Counted from the stretch's first letter, positions 33,542 through 42,921 are shown. The stretch is DNA of 64,000 nt from Paraconexibacter sp040581415 (GCF_040581415.1 NZ_CP114014.1:1488001-1552000); one strand, 5' to 3'. Made by a program: numbers and translations. The notes: generated by a model not told the origin, from the sequence alone.

Positions 33542-35152
33542 GTGGCCTCCAACCGACGACCCCTGCCGACCACCCGCCGCGAGCTGCTCATCGCCGGCAC
33601 GCTCGCCGCGTCGGCGGCGTACGTCCCCACCGCCTGGGGCGCCCGCCTGCTCGACGCGCCGGCGCGTGTGGGGGCCGGGCGCTTCCGGGACGGCGTCGCG
33701 TCCGGGGAGCCCACGGCCGACGGGATCACGCTCTGGTCCCGCCTGACGACCGACCACGCGCGGTCCGGCGCACAGCTGATCGTCGCCGAGGACGAGGGCC
33801 TGACGCGGACCGTGGCGACGGCCGTCGTCGGCACCTCGCAGACCGTGGACGGCTCGCTCAAGACACGCATCACCGGCCTGAAGCCGCACACGACCTACTA
33901 CTACGCGTGGCGCTCGCGCGAGGACGTCTCGCCGACCGGCCGCACCCGGACCGCCCCGCCGGCCGACAGCGACATCCCCGTCCGCCTGGCCTACTCGTCC
34001 TGCCAGAACTACCCGACCGGGTTCTTCACCGGCCATGCCGACGCCGCGAAGCTCGACGACCTCGACCTGTACGTGCAGCTCGGCGACTACCAGTACGAGC
34101 GCGCGTCGATGCCGGGCAACGGGCGCACGGTCGCGGGCGGCAGCGTCGACCTGGCGAGCTATCGCGCCCTGATGAAGCTCTACCGGGCCGACAAGGACCT
34201 GCGCGAGCTGCACCGCGTCCATCCGTGGATCCACACCTGGGACGACCACGAGGTCGCCAACGACTACACCGACAACGCGCCCGCGCCGTCCGCCCTCCAG
34301 AAGGCCGCGGGGTACCGGGTGAGCTTCGAGTGGATGCCCCGGATGACGATGCCGAGCGAGCGCTACCGCGTCTACGGCAACCGCGGGCTGGGCCGGATGT
34401 GCGACGTCTTCCTGCTCGACCTGCGGCAGTACCGCACGGGAGAGGGCGACGGACAGCCGCGCCGGATCGCGGGCCGGGCGCAGCTCGACGCGCTCAAGGC
34501 GCATCTCACGGCGTCCCGCGCCCGCTGGAAGATCGTCGGGACGCCCGTGCAGCTGTCGCCGCTGGAGATCGCCGGGCAGCCGCTGAACCCCGACGCCTGG
34601 GACGGGTTCGTCGACGAGCGCAAGGAGCTGCTCGATCACATCGCCGCCGGCGGGATCTCGAACGTCGTGTTCCTCACGGGCGACATCCACGTCTTCATGG
34701 CCAACCAGGTGCTCGCGCAGGCGGACGCGGGCCGGTCGATCGCGACCGAGTTCGTCGGCGGGTCGGTCACCTCGAGCGGGATCGACAGCGTGCTCGGCGT
34801 GACCCCGACGACCGTCCGGCTGGCCAACCCGTGGATCAAGCACTTCAACGGGATGGACCACGGCTACGGCCGGGTCGACCTCGGGGCGGACGCGGCCAAG
34901 GTCACCTACCGCGTCGCCGCGATCGACCGTCCGGACGCGGCCGCCCGGACGCTGGCGACGTTCACGCAGCCATTGGGTGCCAACGACTTCACGCAGGATG
35001 GCGGCGCCGCGATCCGCGCGGCCTCCGAGGGCGACCTGCCGGCGCCGCTCACGCCGCGTCAGCTGCGCAGCGAGGCGGCGCGGACCACGGCGCTGAAGGT
35101 CAGGAGACAACGGCTCGAACGGGTCCTTCGCGCGCACGGGGCGGATCGATGA
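33542..35152 (+). CDS. Alkaline phosphatase D family protein, Tat-exported
   Basis: A 536-residue PhoD-type metallophosphoesterase starting at GTG 33542. The N-terminus PTTRRELLIAGTLAASAAYV is a twin-arginine signal. The N-terminal fibronectin-like domain (FRDGVASGEPTADGITLWSR) precedes the catalytic domain with YSSCQNYPTGFF, QLGDYQYE, TWDDHEVANDY and FLTGDIHVFM, giving the Fe/Ca ligands. It should release phosphate from phosphodiesters or wall teichoic-acid-like polymers outside the cell. The next gene overlaps or follows closely. Confidence 0.93.
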   Translation: MASNRRPLPTTRRELLIAGTLAASAAYVPTAWGARLLDAPARVGAGRFRDGVASGEPTADGITLWSRLTTDHARSGAQLIVAEDEGLTRTVATAVVGTSQTVDGSLKTRITGLKPHTTYYYAWRSREDVSPTGRTRTAPPADSDIPVRLAYSSCQNYPTGFFTGHADAAKLDDLDLYVQLGDYQYERASMPGNGRTVAGGSVDLASYRALMKLYRADKDLRELHRVHPWIHTWDDHEVANDYTDNAPAPSALQKAAGYRVSFEWMPRMTMPSERYRVYGNRGLGRMCDVFLLDLRQYRTGEGDGQPRRIAGRAQLDALKAHLTASRARWKIVGTPVQLSPLEIAGQPLNPDAWDGFVDERKELLDHIAAGGISNVVFLTGDIHVFMANQVLAQADAGRSIATEFVGGSVTSSGIDSVLGVTPTTVRLANPWIKHFNGMDHGYGRVDLGADAAKVTYRVAAIDRPDAAARTLATFTQPLGANDFTQDGGAAIRAASEGDLPAPLTPRQLRSEAARTTALKVRRQRLERVLRAHGADR

Positions 35153-35250
35153 GCCCGCTGCGCATGCACGGTCGCTTCGGGCGCCCGGCGACAGCGGCGG
35201 GCCCAGGCGGCCGAGCTGCGATCTCCGACACCCCGGGTGAAGCTCATCGC

Positions 35251-36597
35251 ATGTCGGCATCGGCGCTGGTGTCGGTGGCCGTGGTCGTGGCGGTCCTGTC
35301 GGTCCCTGCGGGGGCCGGGGCGGCCGCGCCGGCGAACGATGCGCCCGCCGGCGCGATCCCGTTCGCCACGTTCACCGCGGAGAACGGGGTCCCCACCGAG
35401 CAGCAGGCGGAGGCCGACCTCGCCGAGGCGACCCCCGATGCCGGCGTACCGCGCTGCCTGGGGTCCGGGTCGTTCGCCCGGACCGTCTGGTTCACGGTCC
35501 CCGCAGCCGACGTCCCGCGCCGGGTGCGGGTCGAGGCGCTGAGCCCGTCGCTGGAGACCGCCGAGACGCCGGACGTCGCGGCGTTCGTCCAGCCGATGGC
35601 CGCGGCGGGTCCGCTTACGGCGGAGCCGCAGGCCTGCGACGGCGCGGGCAAGGCCGGCGGCGCGGGAGGGGGGCGTGCCGGGACGGCAGCAGGCCCCGAC
35701 CCCGGTGCCGGGGTGGAGCTGCGCGTGCCGGCGGGTCGCGTGGTCCTCGTCCAGATCGGGCGACGGACCGGACAGCGCGCGACGCGGGTGGTCGCCTCGC
35801 TGCGGCTGACGAACCTGCCGTCCGACCGCGCGCCCCGCGGCGACGTGGCCAAGGGCGCGCCGGTCCTGCGGTCAGGGACCTCCGCGCTGGTGGCGCTCGG
35901 CGGCGCGACCCTGACCCAGGAGGATCCGGCACAACCGGCCTGTCCCGCGTCGGGGACGGTGTGGCGCCGGTTCTCGGTGCCGGACGCGGGCCGGATCCGC
36001 GTCGCCGCCCGCGGGGCCGCGGTGAGCACGCTCACGCTGTTCCGCGGTTCCCGGCCGACTGGGACGAACGCGGTCGCCTGCGCGAACCGGGGCAGCGCGA
36101 GCGCGCCGTCCCGCCCGGTCGTCGAGGCCGCGCAGCTCGTCGCGCTGACCACGACCGTCGCCCGCCCCGGGACGGTCTGGCTGCGGGTCGGGACCGACGC
36201 GCCGGGCGCGGGCGAGCGGGCGCGGGTGGCGGTCGCTGGCGTGTGCGACCCCGCGCCGTTCGCGACGTCGACGGCCGCTCGGCGCCGTCCGTCGGTTCGC
36301 GTGACCTCGAGCGGGGCGGCTGCCGCGGTCAGCGGCGGACGTCGTCCACGGGTGAAGGTGCGGGTCAGCGGCGGCTGCCTGCGCGGGGTCCGGGTGACGC
36401 TGACGCGCGCCGGGGGCGGCACGGTCGCGACGGGCACGGTCGCCCGGGTGCACCCGGGGACGCGGACGCTCACGCTGCGCCGCGGCGGCCCGGGATCGCG
36501 GGGCGCGGCGGCCGGGCGGTACCGGCTGCGCGTGGTGGCGACGGCGGTCACCGGCGGTGCGCGGGTGACCGCGGAGCGGACGGTGGTCCTGGGCTGA
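35251..36597 (+). CDS. Secreted beta-rich protein of unknown function
   Basis: A 448-residue exported protein. The ATG at 35251 begins a clear signal peptide (ASALVSVAVVVAVLSVPAGAGAA). An earlier ATG at 35149 overlaps the phosphatase stop but would add 34 residues before the signal. Two similar domains follow, each with a Trp-x-x-F pattern (TVWFTVPAADVPRRV and TVWRRFSVPDAGRIRV), as in repeats of bacterial pre-peptidase-like sandwich domains. The C-terminal 100 residues are Arg/Gly-rich with one Cys. Low Lys and very high GC. Confidence 0.75.
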   Translation: MSASALVSVAVVVAVLSVPAGAGAAAPANDAPAGAIPFATFTAENGVPTEQQAEADLAEATPDAGVPRCLGSGSFARTVWFTVPAADVPRRVRVEALSPSLETAETPDVAAFVQPMAAAGPLTAEPQACDGAGKAGGAGGGRAGTAAGPDPGAGVELRVPAGRVVLVQIGRRTGQRATRVVASLRLTNLPSDRAPRGDVAKGAPVLRSGTSALVALGGATLTQEDPAQPACPASGTVWRRFSVPDAGRIRVAARGAAVSTLTLFRGSRPTGTNAVACANRGSASAPSRPVVEAAQLVALTTTVARPGTVWLRVGTDAPGAGERARVAVAGVCDPAPFATSTAARRRPSVRVTSSGAAAAVSGGRRPRVKVRVSGGCLRGVRVTLTRAGGGTVATGTVARVHPGTRTLTLRRGGPGSRGAAAGRYRLRVVATAVTGGARVTAERTVVLG

Positions 36598-36606
36598 AGG
36601 CGTTCG

Positions 36607-36790
36607 CTGACCCCGGGTTCCGCAACCCCGGCGGTGGTCAAGGTCCGGATGACGCCCGCCCTGTCTGCTGACTCCGGGTTCCGCAACCGCCGCGGTGGTC
36701 AAGGTCCGGACGACGCCCCCGCCGGGAGCTGACTCCGGGTTCCGCAACCGCCGCGGTGGTCAAGGTCCGGACGACGCCCGCCCCGCTGGT
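36607..36790. repeat. Three tandem copies of a 61-bp A repeat
   Basis: The motif GACTCCGGGTTCCGCAACC (first copy GACCCCGGGTTCCGCAACC) begins at 36609, 36670 and 36731, exactly 61 bases apart. Each unit continues with a GGTGGTCAAGGTCCGGA segment. Copies two and three are nearly identical. GGTT-CCGC-AACC can form a small hairpin in each. Confidence 0.85.
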
Positions 36791-36846
36791 GCTGCCGCTG
36801 TCGGGCCACTCCGGCGGCGGCGTATGGCGACTCACCGGTCTCCCAA

Positions 36847-36995
36847 CCGTGCGATGCGCCATTGGCGGAACGTGCCCGCGGTGAATGTCGATCCACCCGG
36901 CCCGGAGCCGTGCGATCCGCCATTGGCCGAAACGTGCCCACGGTGAAAGTCGATCCACCCGGCCTGCAGCCGTGCGATCCGCCAGTGACCGGGTT
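36847..36995. repeat. B repeat, three tandem copies with 61-62 bp period
   Basis: CCGTGCGATnCGCCA begins at 36847, 36908 and 36970. Between copies runs GGTGAATGTCGATCCACC and a GAACGTGCCC segment. The unit is the same as that at 18874-18990, giving five copies at two loci about 18 kb apart. Confidence 0.82.
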
Positions 36996-37092
36996 CACCT
37001 GGCGCATCGTGGGGGAGCGCGGACCGTGTGCGCTGGTGCATGTATGCCATGCGCTGGAGGACGCGGTCCCGCGGAACCGCGACACGGGGCCG

Positions 37093-37420
37093 TCGCCCGC
37101 CGACCGCCCGCACGCCGCCCCGCACCAAGGCCGCTGCGGCAGTCCAGCGCACTCCGCTGTCTCCAGCCGACGTTCCCAAACTCGTCGCGGCGCGGGGTCT
37201 TCGGCGTCAGCGCCACGGGTCCGCGACTGCGTGGTCGTTCGTGTCGACGCGCCGGGGCCTGTCGCCGTGTCGCCCGCCGGCCGCCCGCCCGCCGGCTGCC
37301 CGCTCGCCGCCCTGCATTACGGCTGCTGCGGCAGTCCAGCGCATACCGCCGTCTTCAGCCGCAGTTCCCAAGCTCATCGTGACCGCGGGGTCCTCGGCGT
37401 CAGCGCCACAGGTTTGCAAC
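37093..37420. repeat. Imperfect direct duplication, offset about 193 bp
   Basis: Blocks around CTGCGGCAGTCCAGCGCA at 37134 and at 37326, and GGCGTCAGCGCCAC at 37203 and 37396, are repeated with a 192-193-base offset and many substitutions between. Frames crossing it are unlike the real genes nearby. The second block runs into the 37-bp array. Confidence 0.65.
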
Positions 37421-37595
37421 CCCGCGGTCGACGGCGTCAGCGCCACCGGCTTGCAACCCCGCGTTCGACGGCGTCAGCGCCACAGGTTTGCAACCCCGCG
37501 GTCGACGGCGTCAGCGCCACAGGTTTGCAACCCCGCGGTCGACGGCGTCAGCGCCACCGGCTTGCAACCCCTCCCGTCGACGGCCCCACCGCCAC
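37396..37595. repeat. 37-bp C repeat array, about five copies
   Basis: Units beginning GGCGTCAGCGCCAC start at 37396, 37433, 37470, 37507 and 37544, all exactly 37 bases apart, with a degenerate sixth at 37581. Each contains GGTTTGCAACCCCGCGG or a one- to two-base variant. Two small hairpins per unit are possible (GGCG-TCAG-CGCC and GGTT-TGC-AACC). The period is not a multiple of three, so a coding role is unlikely. There are no spacers, so it is not a CRISPR array. Confidence 0.88.
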
Positions 37596-37734
37596 CAGCA
37601 CGGGGAGCAGCGGATAGCCGGAAGCGCGAGCAGCCGCGTCGCCGGTGCGCCGGACCGTCCCTGCCGCGCGTCGGGGATCAGCCGATCGTGCGCACCGGCG
37701 CGCCGACCCGACGGACCGCTGGCCTACTGTGGAC

Positions 37735-39825
37735 ATGACACCGATGACCACCACGCAGACGACCACCGACGACGCCGCCCTCGCGCACCTGCACGCGCTC
37801 GCCGGCCCCGACGCCGTCTTCCGCGACGGCCAGCTCGAGGCGATCCGGGACCTCGTCGACGACCGTGCCCGCGTGCTCTGCGTCCAGCGCACCGGCTGGG
37901 GCAAGAGCGCCGTCTACTTCGTCGCCACCGCCCTCCTGCGCGAGCGCGGCTCAGGGCCCACCCTGATCGTCTCCCCGCTGCTGGCGCTGATGCGCAACCA
38001 GATCGCCGCGGCCGAGCGGCTCGGGATCCGCGCGCGGACCATCAACTCGACGAACGTGGGGGAGTGGCGGGACGTGCAGGACGCGCTCGCCCGGGACGAG
38101 GTCGACCTGCTGCTGATCAGCCCGGAGCGGCTGAACCACGCGCGGTTCCGCGACGAGATGCTGCCGCTGTTCGCGTCGTCGATCGGGCTGCTGGTCGTCG
38201 ACGAGGCGCACTGCGTCAGCGACTGGGGCCACGACTTCCGCCCGGATTACCGCCGCATCCGCGACATGATCGCCCGACTGCCAGAGGGCGTCGCGGTGCT
38301 CGGGACGACGGCCACCGCGAACGACCGGGTCGTCGCCGACGTCACCGAGCAGCTGGCCGCCGGCGACGACCGCGCGCTGCGGTCCTACCGCGGCCCGCTC
38401 GGCCGCTCGTCGCTGCGCCTGGAGGTCTGCGAGCTGCCCTCCCAGGCGGCCCGCCTGAGCTGGCTCGCCCAGGTCCTGCCGACGCTGCAGGGCTCCGGCA
38501 TCGTCTACACGCTGACCAAGCGGGACGCGGACGTCGTCGCCGGCTTCCTCACCGCCCACGGCGTGAGCGCGGCCGCCTACTCCGGCGACCAGCCGTCCGA
38601 GGAGCGCATCGTCATCGAGGACCGCCTGCTCCGGGACGACCTGAAGGCGGTTGTCGCCACCAGCGCGCTCGGCATGGGCTACGACAAGGCCGACCTGGGC
38701 TTCGTCGTCCACTTCCAGGCGCCCGGGTCGGTCATCTCCTACTACCAGCAGGTCGGACGCGCGGGACGCGGCGTGGACCACGCGGATGTCGTCCTCCTGC
38801 GCGGCCACGAGGACCGCCGCATCCAGGACTTCTTCATCGAGCAGGCGTTCCCGCGGCGCGAGCACGTGGAGCGCGTGCTCGAGCAGCTCTCGACGGGGGA
38901 CGGCGCGACGGTGCCGCAGTTGCAGTCGGCGGTCAACCTGGGCCGCGGACGGCTCGAGGCGATGCTGAAGATCCTCGAGGTCGAGGGGGCGGTGCGCAAG
39001 GACGGCACCCGCTGGAGCACGACCGGCGCCGAATGGCACTACGACGCGGCTCGGTACAGCGCCATCACCGCGCTGAGGCGCACCGAGCAGGCGGCGATGG
39101 CGTCGTTCGGCGCCGACGGCCGTTGCCTGATGCGGGCGCTCCAGGAGGAGCTGGACGATCCGTCCCCCACCGACTGCGGGCGCTGCGCGGTCTGCACCGA
39201 GCCCCGGTTCGCGATCGAGTCCGATCCCGTCCTTGTCGCCGAGGCGATGCGGACGCTGCGCTCACGGCCGCTGACCCTCGACCCGAAGAAGATGGCTCCC
39301 GACCGCGAGACGGGGACCATGAAGAAGCTGCCGCCGGACGTCGTCATCGGCGAGGGCCGTGCGCTCGGGCGGGCGGGTGACGACGGCTGGGACCCGCTCG
39401 TGCGCGCCGGCCTCGACGCCGGCGTGGTCGACGACGAGCTGATCGGCGCGCTGGCCGAGGTCGTGCGCGAGTGGGGGCCACCCGTCGCCTGGGTCGCCTG
39501 CGTCCCGTCCCGCCGCACGGGTGCCCGCGGCGATGTGGTCGCCGACGTCGCCGCGCGGCTCGCCGCCGCGCTGGGCCTGCCGTTCGCCCCTGTCCTGGCT
39601 CGCGCCGACGCCTCCCGGCCCCCGCAGGCCCGGATGCGCAACGCGGCCCAGCAGGCCGAGAACGTCCGCGGCGCGTTCGCGGTCACGTCGGACCTCCCGC
39701 CGGGCGCATGCCTGCTGGTCGACGATATCCGCCAGTCGGGATGGACACTCGCGATGAGCGGCGGACAGCTGCGCCGGCGCGGGGCCGAGCAGGTGTTCCC
39801 GCTGACGCTGCGCACCAGCTTCTGA
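37735..39825 (+). CDS. RecQ-family DNA helicase with C-terminal phosphoribosyltransferase-like domain
   Basis: A 696-residue protein. Residues 15-215 are the first RecA-like lobe with the P-loop QRTGWGKSA and VVDEAHCVSDWGHDF; residues 220-360 the second lobe with ATSALGMGYDKAD and YYQQVGRAGR. Four Cys in CLMRALQEEL...DCGRCAVC form the RecQ zinc site (near 465-485). The last 120 residues resemble a ComF-type phosphoribosyltransferase, ending in LLVDDIRQSGWTLAMSG, the PRPP loop. RecQ unwinds DNA in repair. ATG 37735 follows a TACTGT element by four bases, so the mRNA may be leaderless. Confidence 0.92.
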   Translation: MTPMTTTQTTTDDAALAHLHALAGPDAVFRDGQLEAIRDLVDDRARVLCVQRTGWGKSAVYFVATALLRERGSGPTLIVSPLLALMRNQIAAAERLGIRARTINSTNVGEWRDVQDALARDEVDLLLISPERLNHARFRDEMLPLFASSIGLLVVDEAHCVSDWGHDFRPDYRRIRDMIARLPEGVAVLGTTATANDRVVADVTEQLAAGDDRALRSYRGPLGRSSLRLEVCELPSQAARLSWLAQVLPTLQGSGIVYTLTKRDADVVAGFLTAHGVSAAAYSGDQPSEERIVIEDRLLRDDLKAVVATSALGMGYDKADLGFVVHFQAPGSVISYYQQVGRAGRGVDHADVVLLRGHEDRRIQDFFIEQAFPRREHVERVLEQLSTGDGATVPQLQSAVNLGRGRLEAMLKILEVEGAVRKDGTRWSTTGAEWHYDAARYSAITALRRTEQAAMASFGADGRCLMRALQEELDDPSPTDCGRCAVCTEPRFAIESDPVLVAEAMRTLRSRPLTLDPKKMAPDRETGTMKKLPPDVVIGEGRALGRAGDDGWDPLVRAGLDAGVVDDELIGALAEVVREWGPPVAWVACVPSRRTGARGDVVADVAARLAAALGLPFAPVLARADASRPPQARMRNAAQQAENVRGAFAVTSDLPPGACLLVDDIRQSGWTLAMSGGQLRRRGAEQVFPLTLRTSF

Positions 39826-40391
39826 TGGAGCGGCCCGTCCCGGCGTCGACACCGACGCCGCCTCGGATCGCGGGGATCGCGATCCGTCCGTGGGCGCCGG
39901 ACGACGCCGAGGCGCTGAACCGCGCGGTCGCCGAGAGCCGCGCTCACCTGCGTCCGTTCATGCCGTGGGCCCGCCATCCGCTCATGTCCCCGGCGCAGCG
40001 GCGGGAGTGGTTCCGCAGCAGCGCCGCCGCCGGCGACCGGCTGTTCGGTGCCTGGGGCGGGGCGGGCACGGTCATCGGCATCGTCGGCCTGCACCCGCGG
40101 GTCGGGCGCGGGGGGCTGGAGATCGGCTACTGGGTCCATGTGGACCACGTCCGCCGCGGGGTGGCGACCGCGATGGTCCGCGCCGTCATCCCGCACGCCT
40201 TCGCAGACCCTGGAGTGACGTTCGTGGAGATCCGCCACGACGTCGCGAATGTCGTCAGCGGCCGGGTTCCGGCGGGCCTCGGGTTCACTCTCCTGGGCAC
40301 CGTCGCCGGGTCCGACGAGGCGCCGGCGGAGACCGGGGTCCACCGGCGCTGGCGGCTGGACCGCTCGGCGGCGGCCTCGTTCGTCACCTGA
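39825..40391 (+). CDS. GNAT N-acetyltransferase, RimJ/RimL type
   Basis: A 188-residue acetyltransferase whose ATG shares one base with the RecQ stop (TGATG), so the genes are coupled. The RimJ/RimL pattern is visible: RPWAPDDAEALNRAVAESRAHLRPFMPWA at the N-terminus (shown by RPWAPDDAEAL and HLRPFMPWA), then GGLEIGYWVHVDHVRRGVAT, containing the acetyl-CoA loop RRGVAT. Expected to modify N-terminal or side-chain amines. The link to RecQ is positional only. Confidence 0.9.
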   Translation: MERPVPASTPTPPRIAGIAIRPWAPDDAEALNRAVAESRAHLRPFMPWARHPLMSPAQRREWFRSSAAAGDRLFGAWGGAGTVIGIVGLHPRVGRGGLEIGYWVHVDHVRRGVATAMVRAVIPHAFADPGVTFVEIRHDVANVVSGRVPAGLGFTLLGTVAGSDEAPAETGVHRRWRLDRSAAASFVT

Positions 40392-40519
40392 CGGACCGGG
40401 GTTACGTGAACCGGGCGGGGGTAGTGACCCGTGCGCCTCGTGCAGGCACCGGAGCCTGCGGGATCCGAAGCGCGGGGCCAGCACTGCTGCCACACCCGTC
40501 CCACACCGGAAGAGAACCC

Positions 40520-42346
40520 ATGCCTCACACCCCATCCACGCGTGGCCCGCGAACCGCGGCACTCGTCCTCGCCGTCGCTGGCACGGCTGCCGCGATCGGC
40601 GTCCCAACCCTCGCGGGCGCGGCTCAGCCCCGTCACGTCGGCGGCCCCGGCACCGGCGCCAGCATCACGACGGCCGGCCCCGACCTGCGGACCATCACCC
40701 TCGATCCGGCCAACAGCCTCGAGGACACGATCGGCGAGCGTGCGCGCTACTGCTTCGACCAGCCGATCGCGAAGATCGGGACCGGCGGCTTCGTCCTGCA
40801 GTCCTACGACGTCCGCCGCTACTGGCAGGGCACCGCGACGCAGGCGACCGACAACGCCGCGTGCGCCGTCGTCAGCTTCCCGGCCGGATCCGACATCGGT
40901 CAGGCCACCATCGGCGGCGTCGGCCCCGGCGCGGTGACGGACCTCGCCAACAAGCCGAGCCTCGTCGCGTCCGAGCCCGTGATCGGCAGCGCGGCCAAGC
41001 CCGCCGGCGGCGCGACGACGGCCCCCGACCTGATCGACGCGACCGCGGACATCAGCGCCGGCAACGCGAAGATCGTCACCTACACGTTCGACGAGAGCCT
41101 GAACCCCGCACCGTCCCGCGGCGCCGGCGAGGCCGCGCAGACCGCGTACCAGGCCTCGGACTTCGGCTACGTCCTGCAGGACGGCGACCCGGTCTACGCC
41201 GCCGCCGGCAAGGTCACCGCGACCGGCAACCAGGTCAAGGTCAACTTCGGCGCCGCGCCCGTCGAGTCCGCGGCACGGTTCGTCACGAAGCAGAACGCCG
41301 TCGAAGACCGGCCCGCGAGCGCGGTCCAGCCCGGCAGCGGTCTGCCGCTCGTCACGCGGTCCGCCCCCGGTGTGGTCGCCAAGAGCGCGCAGACCGGCGG
41401 CCGTCCCTCGCTGGTCGCCGCCGCGCCCGACGTCGCGAACTCGTTCAAGCTGACGTTCAGCGGCCCGGTCACGGGTGGCTCCGCCGCGCAGATCCGTGCC
41501 ATCGCGGACGACGGCACGCTGTCCGCCGTCGCCAGCTCGATCGGCACCGGCGGCTCGGAGAACGCGATCATCGCCACGTTCCCGGACTCCGACGCGCTGA
41601 CCAAGGACCCGGGCTCGATCGTGCGGATCGTCGCCGGTGCCGGCGCGGTCACCACGACGACCGACCCGAAGGCCGGGAGCATCTACAGCCAGGCACCGGT
41701 CTCGACCCCGAACAACACGCCGGGCTACACCAACGGTCCGGACCTGCTGAACGTCGCGGTCGACGCCGCGACGCAGCGCGCGACGTTCAACTACGACGAG
41801 CCCGTTGCCGCCAGCACCCCGCCGTCGCGCTTCACCGCGTTCCGCTCCGACGGGACCGACGCCCAGGGCACCGGGACGACGACCTCGTCCGGGAACTCGA
41901 TCACGGTGACGCTCGGTGCCGGCATCGCCGACTTCGTCGCGTTCGGCCAGGGCTACGGTGCCGTGAACGACGTCGCCGGTCGCCCGAGCCCGAACCAGTC
42001 CGTCAGCAAGGACGTCGAGGCCGCCCCGACCCCGCCGGCCCCGGCCCCGTCGGCCGGCAAGACGAAGGTCAAGACGTCGCTCAGCCTGCGGCGTTCGGGC
42101 TCGCGCTTCTCGGGCACCATCAGCGCGGCGCAGAAGACCTGCAAGTACAACCGCACGATGGTCCTGCGCAAGAAGGGGAAGAGCACCACGCGCTACGGCA
42201 CGGCACGCTCGCTGAGCACCGGCCGGTACGGCATCACCAAGCGGAACGCCAGCAAGGGCACGTACTACGTGTTCGTCCTCGCGAAGTCGACCAAGACGAT
42301 CTCGTGCAGCAGCGCGACCTCGAAGCAGTCGGTGCGCGTCCGCTAG
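40520..42346 (+). CDS. Large secreted protein of unknown function with repeated beta domains
   Basis: A 608-residue exported protein. ATG 40520 has a GGAAGAG ribosome site, and the signal peptide ends near residue 35 (GVPTLAGAAQ). Three domains of about 130 residues follow, each with similar motifs such as PDLRTITLDPANSLED, PDLIDATADISAGNAK and PDLLNVAVDAATQRAT, suggesting internal duplication. A PAPAPS linker leads to a basic C-terminal domain with a Cys pair. Probably a cell-surface protein; no family was recognised. Confidence 0.8.
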   Translation: MPHTPSTRGPRTAALVLAVAGTAAAIGVPTLAGAAQPRHVGGPGTGASITTAGPDLRTITLDPANSLEDTIGERARYCFDQPIAKIGTGGFVLQSYDVRRYWQGTATQATDNAACAVVSFPAGSDIGQATIGGVGPGAVTDLANKPSLVASEPVIGSAAKPAGGATTAPDLIDATADISAGNAKIVTYTFDESLNPAPSRGAGEAAQTAYQASDFGYVLQDGDPVYAAAGKVTATGNQVKVNFGAAPVESAARFVTKQNAVEDRPASAVQPGSGLPLVTRSAPGVVAKSAQTGGRPSLVAAAPDVANSFKLTFSGPVTGGSAAQIRAIADDGTLSAVASSIGTGGSENAIIATFPDSDALTKDPGSIVRIVAGAGAVTTTTDPKAGSIYSQAPVSTPNNTPGYTNGPDLLNVAVDAATQRATFNYDEPVAASTPPSRFTAFRSDGTDAQGTGTTTSSGNSITVTLGAGIADFVAFGQGYGAVNDVAGRPSPNQSVSKDVEAAPTPPAPAPSAGKTKVKTSLSLRRSGSRFSGTISAAQKTCKYNRTMVLRKKGKSTTRYGTARSLSTGRYGITKRNASKGTYYVFVLAKSTKTISCSSATSKQSVRVR

Positions 42347-42379
42347 CCAGCGAACGTCGTCTTCGACGACACGTCGATC

Positions 42380-42406
42380 GAGGGCCCCGTCGGTGACGGG
42401 GCCCTC
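42380..42406 (+). terminator. Strong stem-loop after the secreted protein gene
   Basis: GAGGGCCCCGTC-GGT-GACGGGGCCCTC, a perfect 12-bp stem with a 3-base loop, 34 bases after the stop and 27 before the end of the convergent SRPBCC gene. It can act for both directions. Confidence 0.75.
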
Positions 42407-42432
42407 GCTCGTTCACGGCCGGGCGCTTTGGC

Positions 42433-42921
42433 CTAGGCGAGGGACTGTGCCGCGTCGTCGAGCAACTCGAACGCATCACGAATGCCGTCCTCCATGCCGG
42501 ACGCGAGGTGCCCGTCACGGTGCTCCCGGCAGGAGTGCTCGACCAGGACGGTCATCATCGTGCCCGCGGCCGTCGGCGTGAGGTCCATCGTGTTGACCGC
42601 CTCACCGTCGGGCATCCCTTCGTAGACCTCCGTCGAGACCAGGCGCTCACCGGGGACGATCTCCCGGTACTCGCCGTGGAACCCGACCTCGAACCCGCCC
42701 TCGGCCGTCATCACGAAGCGCCAGGCCCCGCCGACCCGGAGGTCGATCTCCACCAGCGTGACCGCCCCGCGGCGCGCGCCCCACCAGCGCTCGACCAGCT
42801 CCGGGGTCGTCCACGCCCTGAAGACAAGCTCGGGCGGCGCGGCGAACTCGCGGGTGATCAGGATCTCCCGGTCGCCCTGTGCGGTCACGGTCGTCGGCCG
42901 GTCAGTTGTCACCTTCGTCAT
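42433..42921 (-). CDS. SRPBCC/AHSA1-type protein
   Basis: A 162-residue START-like protein of the Aha1-C family. The signature REFAAPPELVFRAWTTPELV then WWGARRG is at residues 20-55, and GFHGEYREIVPGERLVST is the family middle block. Such proteins often bind small hydrophobic molecules. ATG 42921 has a GGGAG site and overlaps the ArsR gene by 20 bases, giving the common ArsR-SRPBCC pair. Confidence 0.92.
   Translation of the reverse strand: MTKVTTDRPTTVTAQGDREILITREFAAPPELVFRAWTTPELVERWWGARRGAVTLVEIDLRVGGAWRFVMTAEGGFEVGFHGEYREIVPGERLVSTEVYEGMPDGEAVNTMDLTPTAAGTMMTVLVEHSCREHRDGHLASGMEDGIRDAFELLDDAAQSLA

Noticed and set aside
33407..35260. An upstream in-frame extension of metH through the PhoD region
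   Set aside because: It is antisense to the phosphatase gene and carries no MetH similarity; the conserved start is at 33406.
37396..37595. CRISPR array
   Set aside because: The 37-bp units are directly tandem with no unique spacers, and no cas genes are present.
36598..37734. Protein-coding reading through the repeat block
   Set aside because: Frames here change with each 37- or 61-base unit because the periods are not multiples of three, and no ribosome site or family match was seen.
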